Of a stretch of DNA of 64,000 bases, positions 51,293-60,751 are shown piece by piece. The DNA is from Paludibacter sp. (GTDB taxonomy: Bacteria > Bacteroidota > Bacteroidia > Bacteroidales > Paludibacteraceae). The position numbers and the translations under genes were made by a program. The stretch covers positions 207,990 to 271,989 of the forward strand of contig NZ_WASO01000009.1 of the NCBI RefSeq assembly GCF_009712605.1. The letters are read 5' to 3'. The notes beneath the pieces were generated by a model. That model saw only the letters and a program-made list of their open reading frames with translations. It was not told the DNA's origin and made no database searches. Every line of letters starts with the position of its first letter. The stretch's first letter is position 1.

Positions 51293-52867
51293 TTATTGAA
51301 ATGCAGGATAACCCGGATTCTGAACAATATTCTTATCTGCATCATAAGCAGTAAGAGGAACCGGGAATAGAATTTTATAAGAAGGTGTTACACTGGGCTT
51401 TTCATAACGAGCTTCGCAATATTTGTTAAAGCGAATCATATCGTTACGTCTGGAATTTTCCCAATAGAATTCATATCCACGTTCGTTGTAGATCTTTTCA
51501 AGCGTCAGATCGGAGAGCACATAAGCTGCCACACCACGTTTTGTTCGAATGGCATTAATATCATTCAAAGCACCCGACGCATCTCCATTCCGGAACTTAG
51601 CTTCTGCCCGCATCAGGTATGCATCCGTGAGACGATAATACTGAAAATCATTCTCACTTGAACCCGGATAAGTTGTTGTGGGATTAGGAGCATATTTCAC
51701 AACTCTCACGCCCTGTTCTTCCGCAGAATTAGCTACGCTGAATTCAGGTGTAAAAATCAAGGAACGACCACCATCTTTTGTCACAAGAGCAGTGCCTGCG
51801 GCATTGTATTGCTGACCGACAAGAAAACCAAGGTTGAATCCGGTGACACTTTTCAGACGATTATCTTTAAAGCGTGGGTCTGAAGGATCCCAAGTGTTAT
51901 AAAAGGTAGGAGTAGTACAACATCCATTCCAAAGATTGGATGTAAGGTAGTTTCCAAAGGCCTGATTATAATCTAATGTCATATTAATCCATGGAATGCC
52001 TCCAATTCCAACAGACGAGTTGTAAATGATCGGCAGAATAGTTTCTGTGGCATCCGAATAAGCCGCATTATCCGACAGGTAAAGTTTCCACCAATCATCT
52101 GCCAACGTGTATTTGCCAGAGTTTATAATGTCGTTACAAAGACTTATCGTTTCAGTCCATTTAGCGGTACCATCAGAAAACGCCGGTGCTGTACCGGTAT
52201 AAACCTGATAGTTGAGGTAGGTTTTTGCCAACAACATTTGAGCTGCAGCTTTAGTTACACGTCCGTAAGGAACACTTCCTTTGGTTTTCAGAACAGGAAT
52301 AATTTCATTCAATTCCTGAATCACTCGATCGACAATCTGCTTCCGGTTGTAATAATGCGGATCTGCGGCATAATCGTATTCTGTATATTCGCGAAAAGGC
52401 ATTTGTCCGAAACAGTCGTTCATCAAATACATCGAAAGTGCACGAATAAACTTAACCTCTGCAATATACTGTTTAATATCATCCGACTGAGGCAATTTTG
52501 CCATATAAAACAACGCCACATTACAGCGTGCAAATCCAATCAGATAACTATTCCATGTATTTTTGATATAACTATTGGATGCTGCATAATCATGCGTAAA
52601 CAATGTGCGGTAATCTGCACTGTTCCAGTTAGCACCACGGGTTGGGAATGCGACCTCGTCTGTACAAGTTTCCTGCGCAAGCCATCCGGCACCCCGACTC
52701 TGTAAATCGCGCAGGAATGCATAAGTAGGAGTCACAAGCATCTCCACATTAGTAGAATCGGAAACTATAGCCGTACCATTTTGTTCATCCAGAATCTCCT
52801 CCTTTAAGTCGGTACATGAGGTTATACCAACCACCAGAATAGCAAGAAGTATATATAGTTTTTTCAT
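51293..52867 (-). CDS. SusD/RagB-family surface glycan-binding lipoprotein
   Basis: The protein has 524 residues with lipoprotein signal and lipobox GITSC (Cys18). It has helical TPR-like SusD architecture: N-terminal IVSDSTNVEMLVTPTYAFL, middle YLMNDCFGQMPFREYTEYD, and the RagB/SusD C-terminal block DAYLMRAEAKFRNGDASGALNDI followed by IYNERGYEFYWENSRRNDMIRF. It sits on the SusC barrel at the cell surface and delivers oligosaccharide, here presumably an alpha-glucan judging by the GH13 partner. It is 24 bp downstream of susC. Confidence 0.93.
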   Translation of the reverse strand: MKKLYILLAILVVGITSCTDLKEEILDEQNGTAIVSDSTNVEMLVTPTYAFLRDLQSRGAGWLAQETCTDEVAFPTRGANWNSADYRTLFTHDYAASNSYIKNTWNSYLIGFARCNVALFYMAKLPQSDDIKQYIAEVKFIRALSMYLMNDCFGQMPFREYTEYDYAADPHYYNRKQIVDRVIQELNEIIPVLKTKGSVPYGRVTKAAAQMLLAKTYLNYQVYTGTAPAFSDGTAKWTETISLCNDIINSGKYTLADDWWKLYLSDNAAYSDATETILPIIYNSSVGIGGIPWINMTLDYNQAFGNYLTSNLWNGCCTTPTFYNTWDPSDPRFKDNRLKSVTGFNLGFLVGQQYNAAGTALVTKDGGRSLIFTPEFSVANSAEEQGVRVVKYAPNPTTTYPGSSENDFQYYRLTDAYLMRAEAKFRNGDASGALNDINAIRTKRGVAAYVLSDLTLEKIYNERGYEFYWENSRRNDMIRFNKYCEARYEKPSVTPSYKILFPVPLTAYDADKNIVQNPGYPAFQ

Positions 52868-52891
52868 AAAATATTCTCTTTTAACGCTTAA

Positions 52892-55800
52892 TTAAAATTC
52901 AACATTTACACCCATAGTAATAGTCCGTGCTTTAGGATAGGTCGTCCAGCCGATACCTAGTGCTGGCACACCGTTAGACACACGGGTTGTATTCACTTCA
53001 GGATCGTAACCACTGTATTTGGTAATACAGAACAAGTTATTTGCGTTCAAATAAACTCTCAACTTGCTGATATATTTCTGACTTGTCAATTTGAAGTTAT
53101 ACCCTAAAGTTGCATTTGACAAGCGCAGGTAAGAACCATTTTCGATAAAACGACTAGAGAAATTCAACACATTATTTGTTGCTTCACCTGAAGTAATTGC
53201 TTTTGGAGTTGTATTCCAGCCGCTAGAGAACAATGTCATTTGATCCATAATGTTAGCAAGGTTATTGTAAACATCATTTCCATAAACGCCATTAAAGTTT
53301 AGGCTCAGATCAAAGCGGTTCCAGCCTATTGTCGTACCGAAGTTATAAGTAAAATCAGGCAATGCATGACCAATCACGCCTTCAATATCATTACCGTTTG
53401 CATCCTTTGCAAAGATACTTTTCCCACTCGAATCGAAGCCGAGGAATGTTTTTCCCCAGAAAGAACCCAGAGGTTCATTATTGATAATGTATTGCGAAGG
53501 AGTACCGGTAATACCGGGGCCACTAGGATAACCTGTTGCAATCTTGGAGACATCCATATGCCGCACGCAGTTATTAATGGTTGAGAAATTTCCATTAACA
53601 CTCCAGTTCCATTTTTTATTACTGATAATGACGCCATTCAGAGACAACTCCAACCCTTTATTTACAATATCCAAGTTCTTATTTGTCCAGAATGTAGCTG
53701 TAGGAGCCGGCATCTTTGTAGAAACACTCATCTGAACATCCGTTGTCGTTTTGTAATAAAGATCTAATGTACCACTCAAGCGACCGCCAAAAAATCCGAA
53801 ATCAACACCCCAATCGTACTGTGTGGTTTTCTCCCATTTCAGATCAGGATTCGGAGTCCGCGTCAGCGTATAACCCGGGATCAAGGTTGAACCGCCATTG
53901 AGCACAGCACCTGTGACAGATCCGAGAGTTGCTTGTGAAATTTTAGAAGTAATTTCCTGGTTCCCGGTTATACCCCATCCCAGTCTCATTTTCAAATTAC
54001 TAAACACATTCAATTTCTTAATAAATTCTTCTTCTGTCATTCTCCAGGCTAAAGCCGCTGAAGGAAAATAGCCATATTTATTATTGGCTCCAAACTTTGT
54101 AGAACCGTCAGCACGGAAATTCACTGTAAGAAGATATTTTTCCCACAAGTTATAATTTACACGGCCGAAGAAAGATTGTAGTTCGTTAACCGTAATATCG
54201 GAAGCATTGATTGCCTGAGTATATTTGCCTAAAGTCAGATCATAAAGGTTATCTACAGCACTGCTCGCGAAACCGGTTTCAGCTGTTGAGTATGTATAAA
54301 TACGGAAACGTTGGTAAGAGTGTCCTGCCAATAAATTGAATTTATGATTTTTGTTGATATTGAAATCATATGTCAGATAGTTTTCGATCATACTACTACC
54401 CATTTCAACGTTGCTGATGGTTGCAGTACCTTTATCAGACATATAGTACAACTGTGCATCCTGCGTAACCTTCCTGGTTGCTTTGGTTTGATCTACAGAG
54501 AAATTTGCTTTATAATTCAAATTCTTGTAAAGATTCAGGGTTGCAGTTAAATTAGACAACACTCTGTCAGTCTGAGTATTATCATTAGTCAGTTTAATCA
54601 TTGCAACCGGGTTGCGAACCTGATCACTCACCTGATAGAAAGTTCCATCTGAATTATAAACCGGATAAGTAGGATTCAACTTGAGAGCAGACAAGAGGAG
54701 GTCGCCTTCCACACCACCGCTTTCACCTAACGGTGCACGTTGGTCATTTGTACGAGCAGCTGTCAGACCAGCTTCCAGAGTCAGTTTGTTATTCAGAGCT
54801 TTCGTTGAAAAGTTCAAACGACCTGAATATTTTTCCATCCCTGTTTTATTGATGATCCCTTGTTGATTCATGTAGCCGAATGATGCACGATAGTATGAAT
54901 TTTGATTTCCACCACTCATCGAAAGGCTGTGATTATGCGCAAATGAGGTACGAAAGATCTGATCCTGCCAGTCAGTATTATAGCCTTTATCGGCAGATGC
55001 AAGGCCTAGTTTAGCACGGGCAGCATTGTATTCTGATGCGCTCAACACATCGTATTTTTTCGGTAATTGTGAAAAGCCGGCATAGGATGAGTAAGAAATT
55101 GTATTACGGCCTTCTTTCCCTTTTTTTGTGGTTACAATGACCACACCGTTTGCACCGCGAGAACCGTAGATAGCAGTCGCTGAAGCATCTTTCAAAATAT
55201 CAATAGATTCTATATCATCCGAATTGATAAAATTCAGAGGATTTTTATTGGAGGTAGAACCCACTCCTGCTGTAGATGCACCGGCAGGCTGAACATCGGT
55301 AATGTCGAGGGGAATTCCGTCGACCACATATAATGGATCCTGTCCCGAACGGATTGAATTGGCTCCACGTACACGCACGGTAACTCCGGCTCCAGGTTCA
55401 CCCCCGTTATTAATCACCATTACACCTGAGACACGTCCCTGAATCATATCCGTTGGAGACGCAATCAGCCCTTTATTAAAATCAGCCTCTTTCAGTGATG
55501 ACACAGAACCTGTTAGGTCACGTTTTTTTACTGATCCATAACCAATGACTACAATTTCATCAATAGCTTTAGAATCATCGGACATTATAATCATCAACGG
55601 ATTCCTTGTTGCTACAATGTGTTGTGTCTTAAAACCGATATAAGAAAAAACAAGCGTGGTATTGTGTGGCACCAACATGGTGAAATGCCCCTGCGCGTCG
55701 GTAATGGTTCCTTTGGCACCACCTTCAATAGTAACACTTACGCCAGGCAAAACTTGCTTACCCTCATCGATTACAGTCCCCGACACTGTCATACTTTCTG

Positions 55801-56200
55801 TTTTGTCCAGGTCGGCCACCTCCTTTTTTCCATCTTTCTGTTTTGAAAAGAGAATAATTTGTCGGTCATTAATCTTGTAAGTTGCATTAGTCCCCTTAAG
55901 AACTTTCAGCATCACCTGATCAATGGTCTCGCCTTTTGATTCTATATCAATCTTTTGTTTTGGATTGATAATAGCATCATTGTACACAAAAATAAATTCA
56001 CTTTGCTTTTCAATCTCGTGAAGTACAGCCTTAATGGTAGTGTTTTTCATTGAAATCGAAAAACGGGTTTGCTGACTATATGCAACACTTGCATTCGCCG
56101 AAGTCAGTCCGGCAATCAGGAAGAAAATCAGAACATTAAATATTCGTAACTGAGCAAACAATCCCTTCCCACATGAGTCGAATTTTCCGTTTTTTTTCAT
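52892..56200 (-). CDS. SusC/RagA-family TonB-dependent receptor with STN signalling domain
   Basis: The protein has 1102 residues from ATG 56200 (MKKNGKFDSCGKG), preferred because a signal peptide follows; the ATG at 56272 adds 24 unrelated residues. Order: signal (~20-45), STN/secretin-like domain (~50-100; ISMKNTTIKAVLHEIEKQ), CarboxypepD_reg (~125-205), plug with the SusC signature VVIGYGSVKKRDLTGSV and YVVDGIPLDI, then barrel to the final VNVEF. The STN domain fits transenvelope signalling to the FecR protein next door. A candidate antisense RNA overlaps its leader. Confidence 0.93.
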   Translation of the reverse strand: MKKNGKFDSCGKGLFAQLRIFNVLIFFLIAGLTSANASVAYSQQTRFSISMKNTTIKAVLHEIEKQSEFIFVYNDAIINPKQKIDIESKGETIDQVMLKVLKGTNATYKINDRQIILFSKQKDGKKEVADLDKTESMTVSGTVIDEGKQVLPGVSVTIEGGAKGTITDAQGHFTMLVPHNTTLVFSYIGFKTQHIVATRNPLMIIMSDDSKAIDEIVVIGYGSVKKRDLTGSVSSLKEADFNKGLIASPTDMIQGRVSGVMVINNGGEPGAGVTVRVRGANSIRSGQDPLYVVDGIPLDITDVQPAGASTAGVGSTSNKNPLNFINSDDIESIDILKDASATAIYGSRGANGVVIVTTKKGKEGRNTISYSSYAGFSQLPKKYDVLSASEYNAARAKLGLASADKGYNTDWQDQIFRTSFAHNHSLSMSGGNQNSYYRASFGYMNQQGIINKTGMEKYSGRLNFSTKALNNKLTLEAGLTAARTNDQRAPLGESGGVEGDLLLSALKLNPTYPVYNSDGTFYQVSDQVRNPVAMIKLTNDNTQTDRVLSNLTATLNLYKNLNYKANFSVDQTKATRKVTQDAQLYYMSDKGTATISNVEMGSSMIENYLTYDFNINKNHKFNLLAGHSYQRFRIYTYSTAETGFASSAVDNLYDLTLGKYTQAINASDITVNELQSFFGRVNYNLWEKYLLTVNFRADGSTKFGANNKYGYFPSAALAWRMTEEEFIKKLNVFSNLKMRLGWGITGNQEITSKISQATLGSVTGAVLNGGSTLIPGYTLTRTPNPDLKWEKTTQYDWGVDFGFFGGRLSGTLDLYYKTTTDVQMSVSTKMPAPTATFWTNKNLDIVNKGLELSLNGVIISNKKWNWSVNGNFSTINNCVRHMDVSKIATGYPSGPGITGTPSQYIINNEPLGSFWGKTFLGFDSSGKSIFAKDANGNDIEGVIGHALPDFTYNFGTTIGWNRFDLSLNFNGVYGNDVYNNLANIMDQMTLFSSGWNTTPKAITSGEATNNVLNFSSRFIENGSYLRLSNATLGYNFKLTSQKYISKLRVYLNANNLFCITKYSGYDPEVNTTRVSNGVPALGIGWTTYPKARTITMGVNVEF

Positions 56201-56207
56201 AATTTTG
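56200..56207 (+). promoter_or_regulatory. plus-strand TAnnTTTG element antisense to the susC start (TAATTTTG)
   Basis: An exact -7 match pointing away from susC, on the opposite strand from all genes nearby. It overlaps the susC start codon and predicts an RNA start near 56214. Confidence 0.5.
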
Positions 56208-56213
56208 CAACGA

Positions 56214-56308
56214 TCTTGATAAAAAGATAATAGATTTAATTCTCTGTTGACTCTATTTTTTGTCAAAGTCATTTACCGGGGAATAGGCCAATATTTCCCG
56301 GTTTTTTT
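56214..56308 (+). ncRNA. candidate cis-antisense small RNA to the susC leader (DonS-like arrangement)
   Basis: Between the plus-strand TAnnTTTG element and a plus-strand intrinsic terminator lies about 95 bp with no gene on that strand. The RNA would be complementary to the susC 5' leader. In Bacteroides, short antisense RNAs such as DonS lie at this place in sigma/anti-sigma-controlled polysaccharide loci and repress the susC homologue. The arrangement is seen directly; transcription and function are inferred. Confidence 0.4.
56276..56308 (+). terminator. plus-strand intrinsic terminator in the fecR-susC gap
   Basis: CCGGGGAATA and TATTTCCCGG pair over 10 bp (one G-T) with a 6-nt loop and are followed by TTTTTTT on the plus strand. 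Genes on both sides read on the minus strand, where no T tract follows, so it would end an antisense transcript. Confidence 0.65.
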
Positions 56309-56341
56309 GTCTTAGTAGTTATCCTGTCATACTCATTTGTT

Positions 56342-57535
56342 TTAGGGTTTAACATTAACGACGTATTGTGAATTTTGGTTCTTAATTTCAATGGGAGCCA
56401 CTGTGGTTAAGACTTTTAATGCGCCTTCAATTGTATTATTCAGGTCTAGTTTTCCTGAAAGCCTTATTGTATTCATTGTTGAGATACTGTACCGTAGCGA
56501 TACATTATAATAATTACTAACCTTTTCCAGAATCTGAGATAGCGGTTCACTACTAAAATTGAGCACTCCGTCTTTCCAACCAGTATATTCATCAGTGCTC
56601 ACTGTCTCAATTTTGTCAACCAACGCATTTTTATCAAAAGTATAGCATTGGTTTGGTTCGATTCTACGCTCTTCTCCATTTTCCGATTTCACCTTTACAT
56701 GTCCTGTAACCAGCACTACCGATTGCGTGTTTTGTTTCGGATAAGCCATCACATTAAAACTGGTACCCAACACACTAACTTCCATTTGTTTGGTTTGCAC
56801 GAAAAATGGCCGGCTCGGATTTTTAGTAACCTCCAGAAAAGCCTCACCTTCCAGATAAACTTTTCTTTGCTTCAGAGCAAACTGGATGGGAAACACCACT
56901 TTACTTCCCGGGTGGACGCTTATTCGTGTTCCATCAGTTAGAACCAGGTACGCCCTCTTTCCTCCCGGGACTATAAGCTGACAAATGTCTTTCGAATTAC
57001 CTTCCGTCTCCATCACTATGCGATCACCTTTAGGCATATCGACTTCCATATCGCCTTTTGCATTCAACTTGACTTCTGTCTGGTTTGCCAAAGTCATCTG
57101 CTTTTTGTCCGGCATTACCAATTGAATTTCTTGAAGGCTATCGACAGACAGATACTGGGCAAAATGTTGCAATTCGTTATTGTTTCGGAAAATCCATACA
57201 ATTGAAACTGCCAAACAAAGCAGGATTACTGACGCTACTGCAACCGTCTTTGTATATAATGCTTTCCAGATGCGTGGTTTATGTATTGTACTTTGCGAGA
57301 TTTCACGCCACATGTGCGCAACTTCTATATCCGAAAGTCTTTTGCCACTGCCAGTTATTGCTTCAAGAACAGCTTTTGCCTGTTGTAAAGTTTCCGCTGC
57401 CTCATCTTCTCCTTTCAGAATTTGAGCAAAGTATTCATTGCTGTTCTCTTCCGGATTCTTAATCCATTGTATAAAATCCGGATCATCAAGCCAATTTTCC
57501 ACTGTGTAATGTTGATAAATCTCAAAATTCTTCAT
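56342..57535 (-). CDS. FecR-family anti-sigma factor
   Basis: The protein has 397 residues from ATG 57535 (a TTG six bp upstream is weaker). The cytosolic N-terminal ~85 residues bind the sigma factor, one membrane helix follows (~95-112, VASVILLCLAVSIVWIF), then the FecR periplasmic domain (VPGGKRAYLVLTDGTRISVHPGSKV, LEGEAFLEVTKNPSRPFFV, VLGTSFNVMAY). The C-terminal DUF4974 segment (SQILEKVSNYYNVSLRY, LSGKLDLNNTIEGALKVL) contacts the STN domain of the receptor. It lies between the sigma gene and susC. Confidence 0.93.
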   Translation of the reverse strand: MKNFEIYQHYTVENWLDDPDFIQWIKNPEENSNEYFAQILKGEDEAAETLQQAKAVLEAITGSGKRLSDIEVAHMWREISQSTIHKPRIWKALYTKTVAVASVILLCLAVSIVWIFRNNNELQHFAQYLSVDSLQEIQLVMPDKKQMTLANQTEVKLNAKGDMEVDMPKGDRIVMETEGNSKDICQLIVPGGKRAYLVLTDGTRISVHPGSKVVFPIQFALKQRKVYLEGEAFLEVTKNPSRPFFVQTKQMEVSVLGTSFNVMAYPKQNTQSVVLVTGHVKVKSENGEERRIEPNQCYTFDKNALVDKIETVSTDEYTGWKDGVLNFSSEPLSQILEKVSNYYNVSLRYSISTMNTIRLSGKLDLNNTIEGALKVLTTVAPIEIKNQNSQYVVNVKP

Positions 57536-57689
57536 TCTCAAAACGTTTTAAGGTTGAGATTTCTGTTATTGTCAATAAAATAGGTTGTGATTTTTTTCTA
57601 AAAAACGAAAAGAAGAACGACTTAACTTCCGCTTTATATAATTAATAACGGCAATTAAGAGATTCTGTACTCACTTTTTCTGAAAAAAA

Positions 57690-58265
57690 TCAGAAAATGA
57701 GAAAGAAAATAATCAAGGAGACTAAAAGAAGGGTTTTCCGAAGCTTGTCAATACCCCGGTGAATAAGATTTCTGGCAGACTGATAGTTCATGTCCAGAAG
57801 TTCTGCAATTTCTTCGAGAGACATTTCAGCCTCGTAGCGCAGATAGATAGCTTCTCTTTGACGTGGAGATAATTGTGAGAGAGCGCTTTTCAGCTTTTTC
57901 TTCTTCACAACGGTTTCCCACTCCTCCTCTTCTTCGTCGGGAGAATGTTCTAAATCGAAAGGAAGTGATAAGGTCGAAAGAGAGATCGTGTTTGTACTTT
58001 GGCTCAATTCGTCTATCAGCCGACGTTTGAGAGCCTTGAATAAATAAAAGCGGATATTATCAGTAGAGCCCAGATTTGAACGATTGTTATATAGTTTGAT
58101 GAAAAGCTCCTGAATGGCATCCTTCACCAGCTCCGAGTCTTCAGAAAAACGGGAGCCATATTTATACAGTTCCTGCACATAGCTGTTGAAGATGGAAGAA
58201 AATGATTTTTCATCCCCATTACGAAACGCTTCCCATAGTATGTAATCGTCACTTTTATCAGCCAT
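57690..58265 (-). CDS. ECF RNA polymerase sigma factor (FecI-type, Bacteroidota PUL)
   Basis: The protein has 191 residues with sigma-70 region 2 (~25-95; SFSSIFNSYVQELYKYGSRF, DAIQELFIKLYNN) and region 4 (~125-185; LSPRQREAIYLRYEAEMSLEEIAELL). An acidic insert (EHSPDEEEEEWE) lies between them and the C-terminus is hydrophobic (LVSLIIFFLIF). It is released by the FecR protein when the SusC receptor binds substrate and then transcribes the susCD-amylase genes. It has its own TAnnTTTG promoter at 58359-58366. Confidence 0.92.
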   Translation of the reverse strand: MADKSDDYILWEAFRNGDEKSFSSIFNSYVQELYKYGSRFSEDSELVKDAIQELFIKLYNNRSNLGSTDNIRFYLFKALKRRLIDELSQSTNTISLSTLSLPFDLEHSPDEEEEEWETVVKKKKLKSALSQLSPRQREAIYLRYEAEMSLEEIAELLDMNYQSARNLIHRGIDKLRKTLLLVSLIIFFLIF

Positions 58266-58358
58266 TACAGGTTGCTCAACAAATGTTTATATTAACCGGA
58301 TTCTCATATCATTCACAATATCAATCAAAACACCAGATTTGATTTCGTCACAGCATTA

Positions 58359-58366
58359 CAAATATA
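58359..58366 (-). promoter_or_regulatory. TAnnTTTG promoter element of the sigma gene (TATATTTG, minus strand)
   Basis: It suggests housekeeping-sigma expression of the sigma/anti-sigma pair, with a leader of about 85 nt. Confidence 0.5.
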
Positions 58367-58464
58367 ACACCATCACTACACATTTGCCTAATTATACCTT
58401 TACAACAAAACTACTTAAAAATCGCAATTCGGGCATTTGAACCACGAATCGATTTGAGTATTTC

Positions 58465-60657
58465 TTACAAATTTTTCTTCAGAAAGTCGGACATCCTTTT
58501 ATAAAGATGGAAACGGGTATTGCCCCCGTAGATACTGTGATTACGGTTGGTATAGGTCTGCATTTCAAATTGTTTATTAGCCTGTACCAGCTTTTCTACA
58601 AATTCGAAAGTATTTTGGGGATGCACGTTATCGTCAGCCAAGCCACAAACGATCAACAAATTTCCCTGCAAATTCGCTGCATTATTCAAAGGAGAATTTT
58701 TAGTGTAGCCGTCTTCATTTTCCTGCGGTGTCTTCATAAAACGCTCTGTGTATGCCGCATCATAGAAGTGCCAGTCTGTTACAGGAGCAACAGAAACGCC
58801 GGCTTTGAACACATCACTTTGCGTCATGCACATCAGGGTCATAAAACCACCGTAACTCCAACCCCAGATGCCAATTCTCGATTTATCGGCAAAAGGCAAG
58901 GTACCCACATATTTTGCCACTGCTATCTGATCCTGCGACTCGATATTTCCAAGCTGTTCATACGTACATTTTCTGAAACGTTCACCACGAGCTGCCGTGC
59001 CGCGTCCATCGACACAAACAACGGCATAGCCATTAGCCGCAAGATAATATTCCCAGTCAACTTTCCATTTATCGGTTGCTTCCTGCGAATCGGGTCCGCT
59101 ATACTGCACCAAAAGCACAGGCAATTTAGCTCCGCTGCCCGCATTAGCCGGTTTTACAACCCAGCCATACAACGGTGTTCCGTCGGCAGCATTGCAGGTA
59201 AAAGACTCTTTTTGAGGAAGGCCAAGTGCCGCAAACTCTTTTTTAAGCGCAGAATTGGATTCCAGAGTTCTAACCGTCTGTCCCAAATGATTGTACAATA
59301 CAAACTCATCTGGCGAATTCCATGACGAATACTGGTCAATAAAATACGAGAAATCATTACTGAATGTTGCAGAATGCGAGCCTTTTCCATTGGAAAGTCG
59401 CTTCATAATTCCCTTGTCATCAACCGCATAAACATCTCTTCCGGTTGATGAGCTTTCCGCTGCCTGAAAATAGCTTGCTTTTTTCACTTCATCATAACCA
59501 TAAAAGTTGGTCACATCGAATTTTCCCTTTGTAAGTTGTTGCACCAAAATGCCGTTGGTATTATACAGATAGGCATGACGATAACCATCTTTTTCGCTCA
59601 CAAATGTAAAATAATGACCGTCAGGCAAAAAACGGAAATAATTCAGATTTTCATAATCAACATACGAATTGCTTTTATCGGTCAGAATCAATTTCGAAAC
59701 CGTAGAACGTGGATTGGCAAAAAAGAGCTCCAAGGTGGTCTGATCTCTGTCAAACTTCGGAATAGCCAGTTCTTCCACTTTGTTTCCCCACACGAGCTTC
59801 GGATAATATGCATCCAAATCACTGCCAAGATTCATCTTTTTGATCGTCTTGTAATAAGTATCGTAAACCTGCACACTGGCCTGCGGGATAGGTGTTCCGG
59901 CTTTGGGATATTTAAATGTTACCACCTCCGGATATTCTTCCGCATTCGCGTACTCAGGATTAGATCCCTTATAGCGAATGTAACTATAGCTCTGAACATT
60001 GCTCAAATCCAGTCGCACAAAAGCCACCAGCTTGCTATCAGGTGACCAAACGAACAATTTGGTACAATCAAATTCTTCCTCGTACAACCAATCAGGCATC
60101 CCGTTGATTATCTTGTTTTCTTCACCATCTTTGGTCATGGCAATTTCAGTTCCATAATCCAGTTTATTAAGGTAAAGATTATTATTTCTGGCAAACACCA
60201 CCATTCGTCCGTTTGGAGAGAATGTTGCAGCTTGCTGGGGACCACCTTCCGAAACCGGTTTCATGTTACGACGTTTGATGTCGTACACGTAATAATCGGC
60301 TGCAAAAGCGCGACGATAGGTTTTCTTTGAATTGAGATACACCAACATCTTTACTTCTGCAGAGTCCAGTTCATATCCTTCAATATGTTTGATTGGACAA
60401 TTGATAACGCGTTTGATATTAAACAAGGTATCGACTACCCGCCCTGTCTTGAAACTATATTTCAACACCAGTTTACCGGAATCCGACATCTGAGTATAAA
60501 ATTCACCATTACGCATCGAGCGAAGTTCCTGAATTTGTTTCGGTCTAAAATGTCCGGAAACAATTTGACGAAGGAAGCTGTCATCAGAAGTTTTTTGTGC
60601 AAAAGAAGAGAAACAGCACGAAAGAAGTAACACTAACAGAGAAGTAATACGAAGCAT
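58465..60657 (-). CDS. S9 family dipeptidyl peptidase IV-like serine peptidase
   Basis: The protein has 730 residues from ATG 60657, which opens signal peptide MLRITSLLVLLLSCCFSSFAQ; an upstream TTG adds two residues. The DPP-IV N-terminal beta-propeller (~75-450) includes WLYEEEF, which carries the Glu-Glu dipeptide-anchoring pair. The alpha/beta-hydrolase domain (~480-730) has Ser601 in GWSYGGFM, Asp in CGLADDNVHP and His in NRNHSIYGG. It removes X-Pro dipeptides in the periplasm and is related to the major DPP-IV of Porphyromonas. Monocistronic, with a TAnnTTTG element 28 bp before the ATG. Confidence 0.92.
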   Translation of the reverse strand: MLRITSLLVLLLSCCFSSFAQKTSDDSFLRQIVSGHFRPKQIQELRSMRNGEFYTQMSDSGKLVLKYSFKTGRVVDTLFNIKRVINCPIKHIEGYELDSAEVKMLVYLNSKKTYRRAFAADYYVYDIKRRNMKPVSEGGPQQAATFSPNGRMVVFARNNNLYLNKLDYGTEIAMTKDGEENKIINGMPDWLYEEEFDCTKLFVWSPDSKLVAFVRLDLSNVQSYSYIRYKGSNPEYANAEEYPEVVTFKYPKAGTPIPQASVQVYDTYYKTIKKMNLGSDLDAYYPKLVWGNKVEELAIPKFDRDQTTLELFFANPRSTVSKLILTDKSNSYVDYENLNYFRFLPDGHYFTFVSEKDGYRHAYLYNTNGILVQQLTKGKFDVTNFYGYDEVKKASYFQAAESSSTGRDVYAVDDKGIMKRLSNGKGSHSATFSNDFSYFIDQYSSWNSPDEFVLYNHLGQTVRTLESNSALKKEFAALGLPQKESFTCNAADGTPLYGWVVKPANAGSGAKLPVLLVQYSGPDSQEATDKWKVDWEYYLAANGYAVVCVDGRGTAARGERFRKCTYEQLGNIESQDQIAVAKYVGTLPFADKSRIGIWGWSYGGFMTLMCMTQSDVFKAGVSVAPVTDWHFYDAAYTERFMKTPQENEDGYTKNSPLNNAANLQGNLLIVCGLADDNVHPQNTFEFVEKLVQANKQFEMQTYTNRNHSIYGGNTRFHLYKRMSDFLKKNL

Positions 60658-60685
60658 ATGCAATTATAATTTTGTTTAGGCCACG

Positions 60686-60693
60686 CAAAGGTA
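60686..60693 (-). promoter_or_regulatory. TAnnTTTG promoter element of the DPP-IV gene (TACCTTTG, minus strand)
   Basis: It lies 28 bp before the ATG at 60657. Confidence 0.6.
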
Positions 60694-60751
60694 AGGAATA
60701 TTTATCTTCAATATTCCCGCAAAAACAGCTTTAATTATCAATATAACGCGA

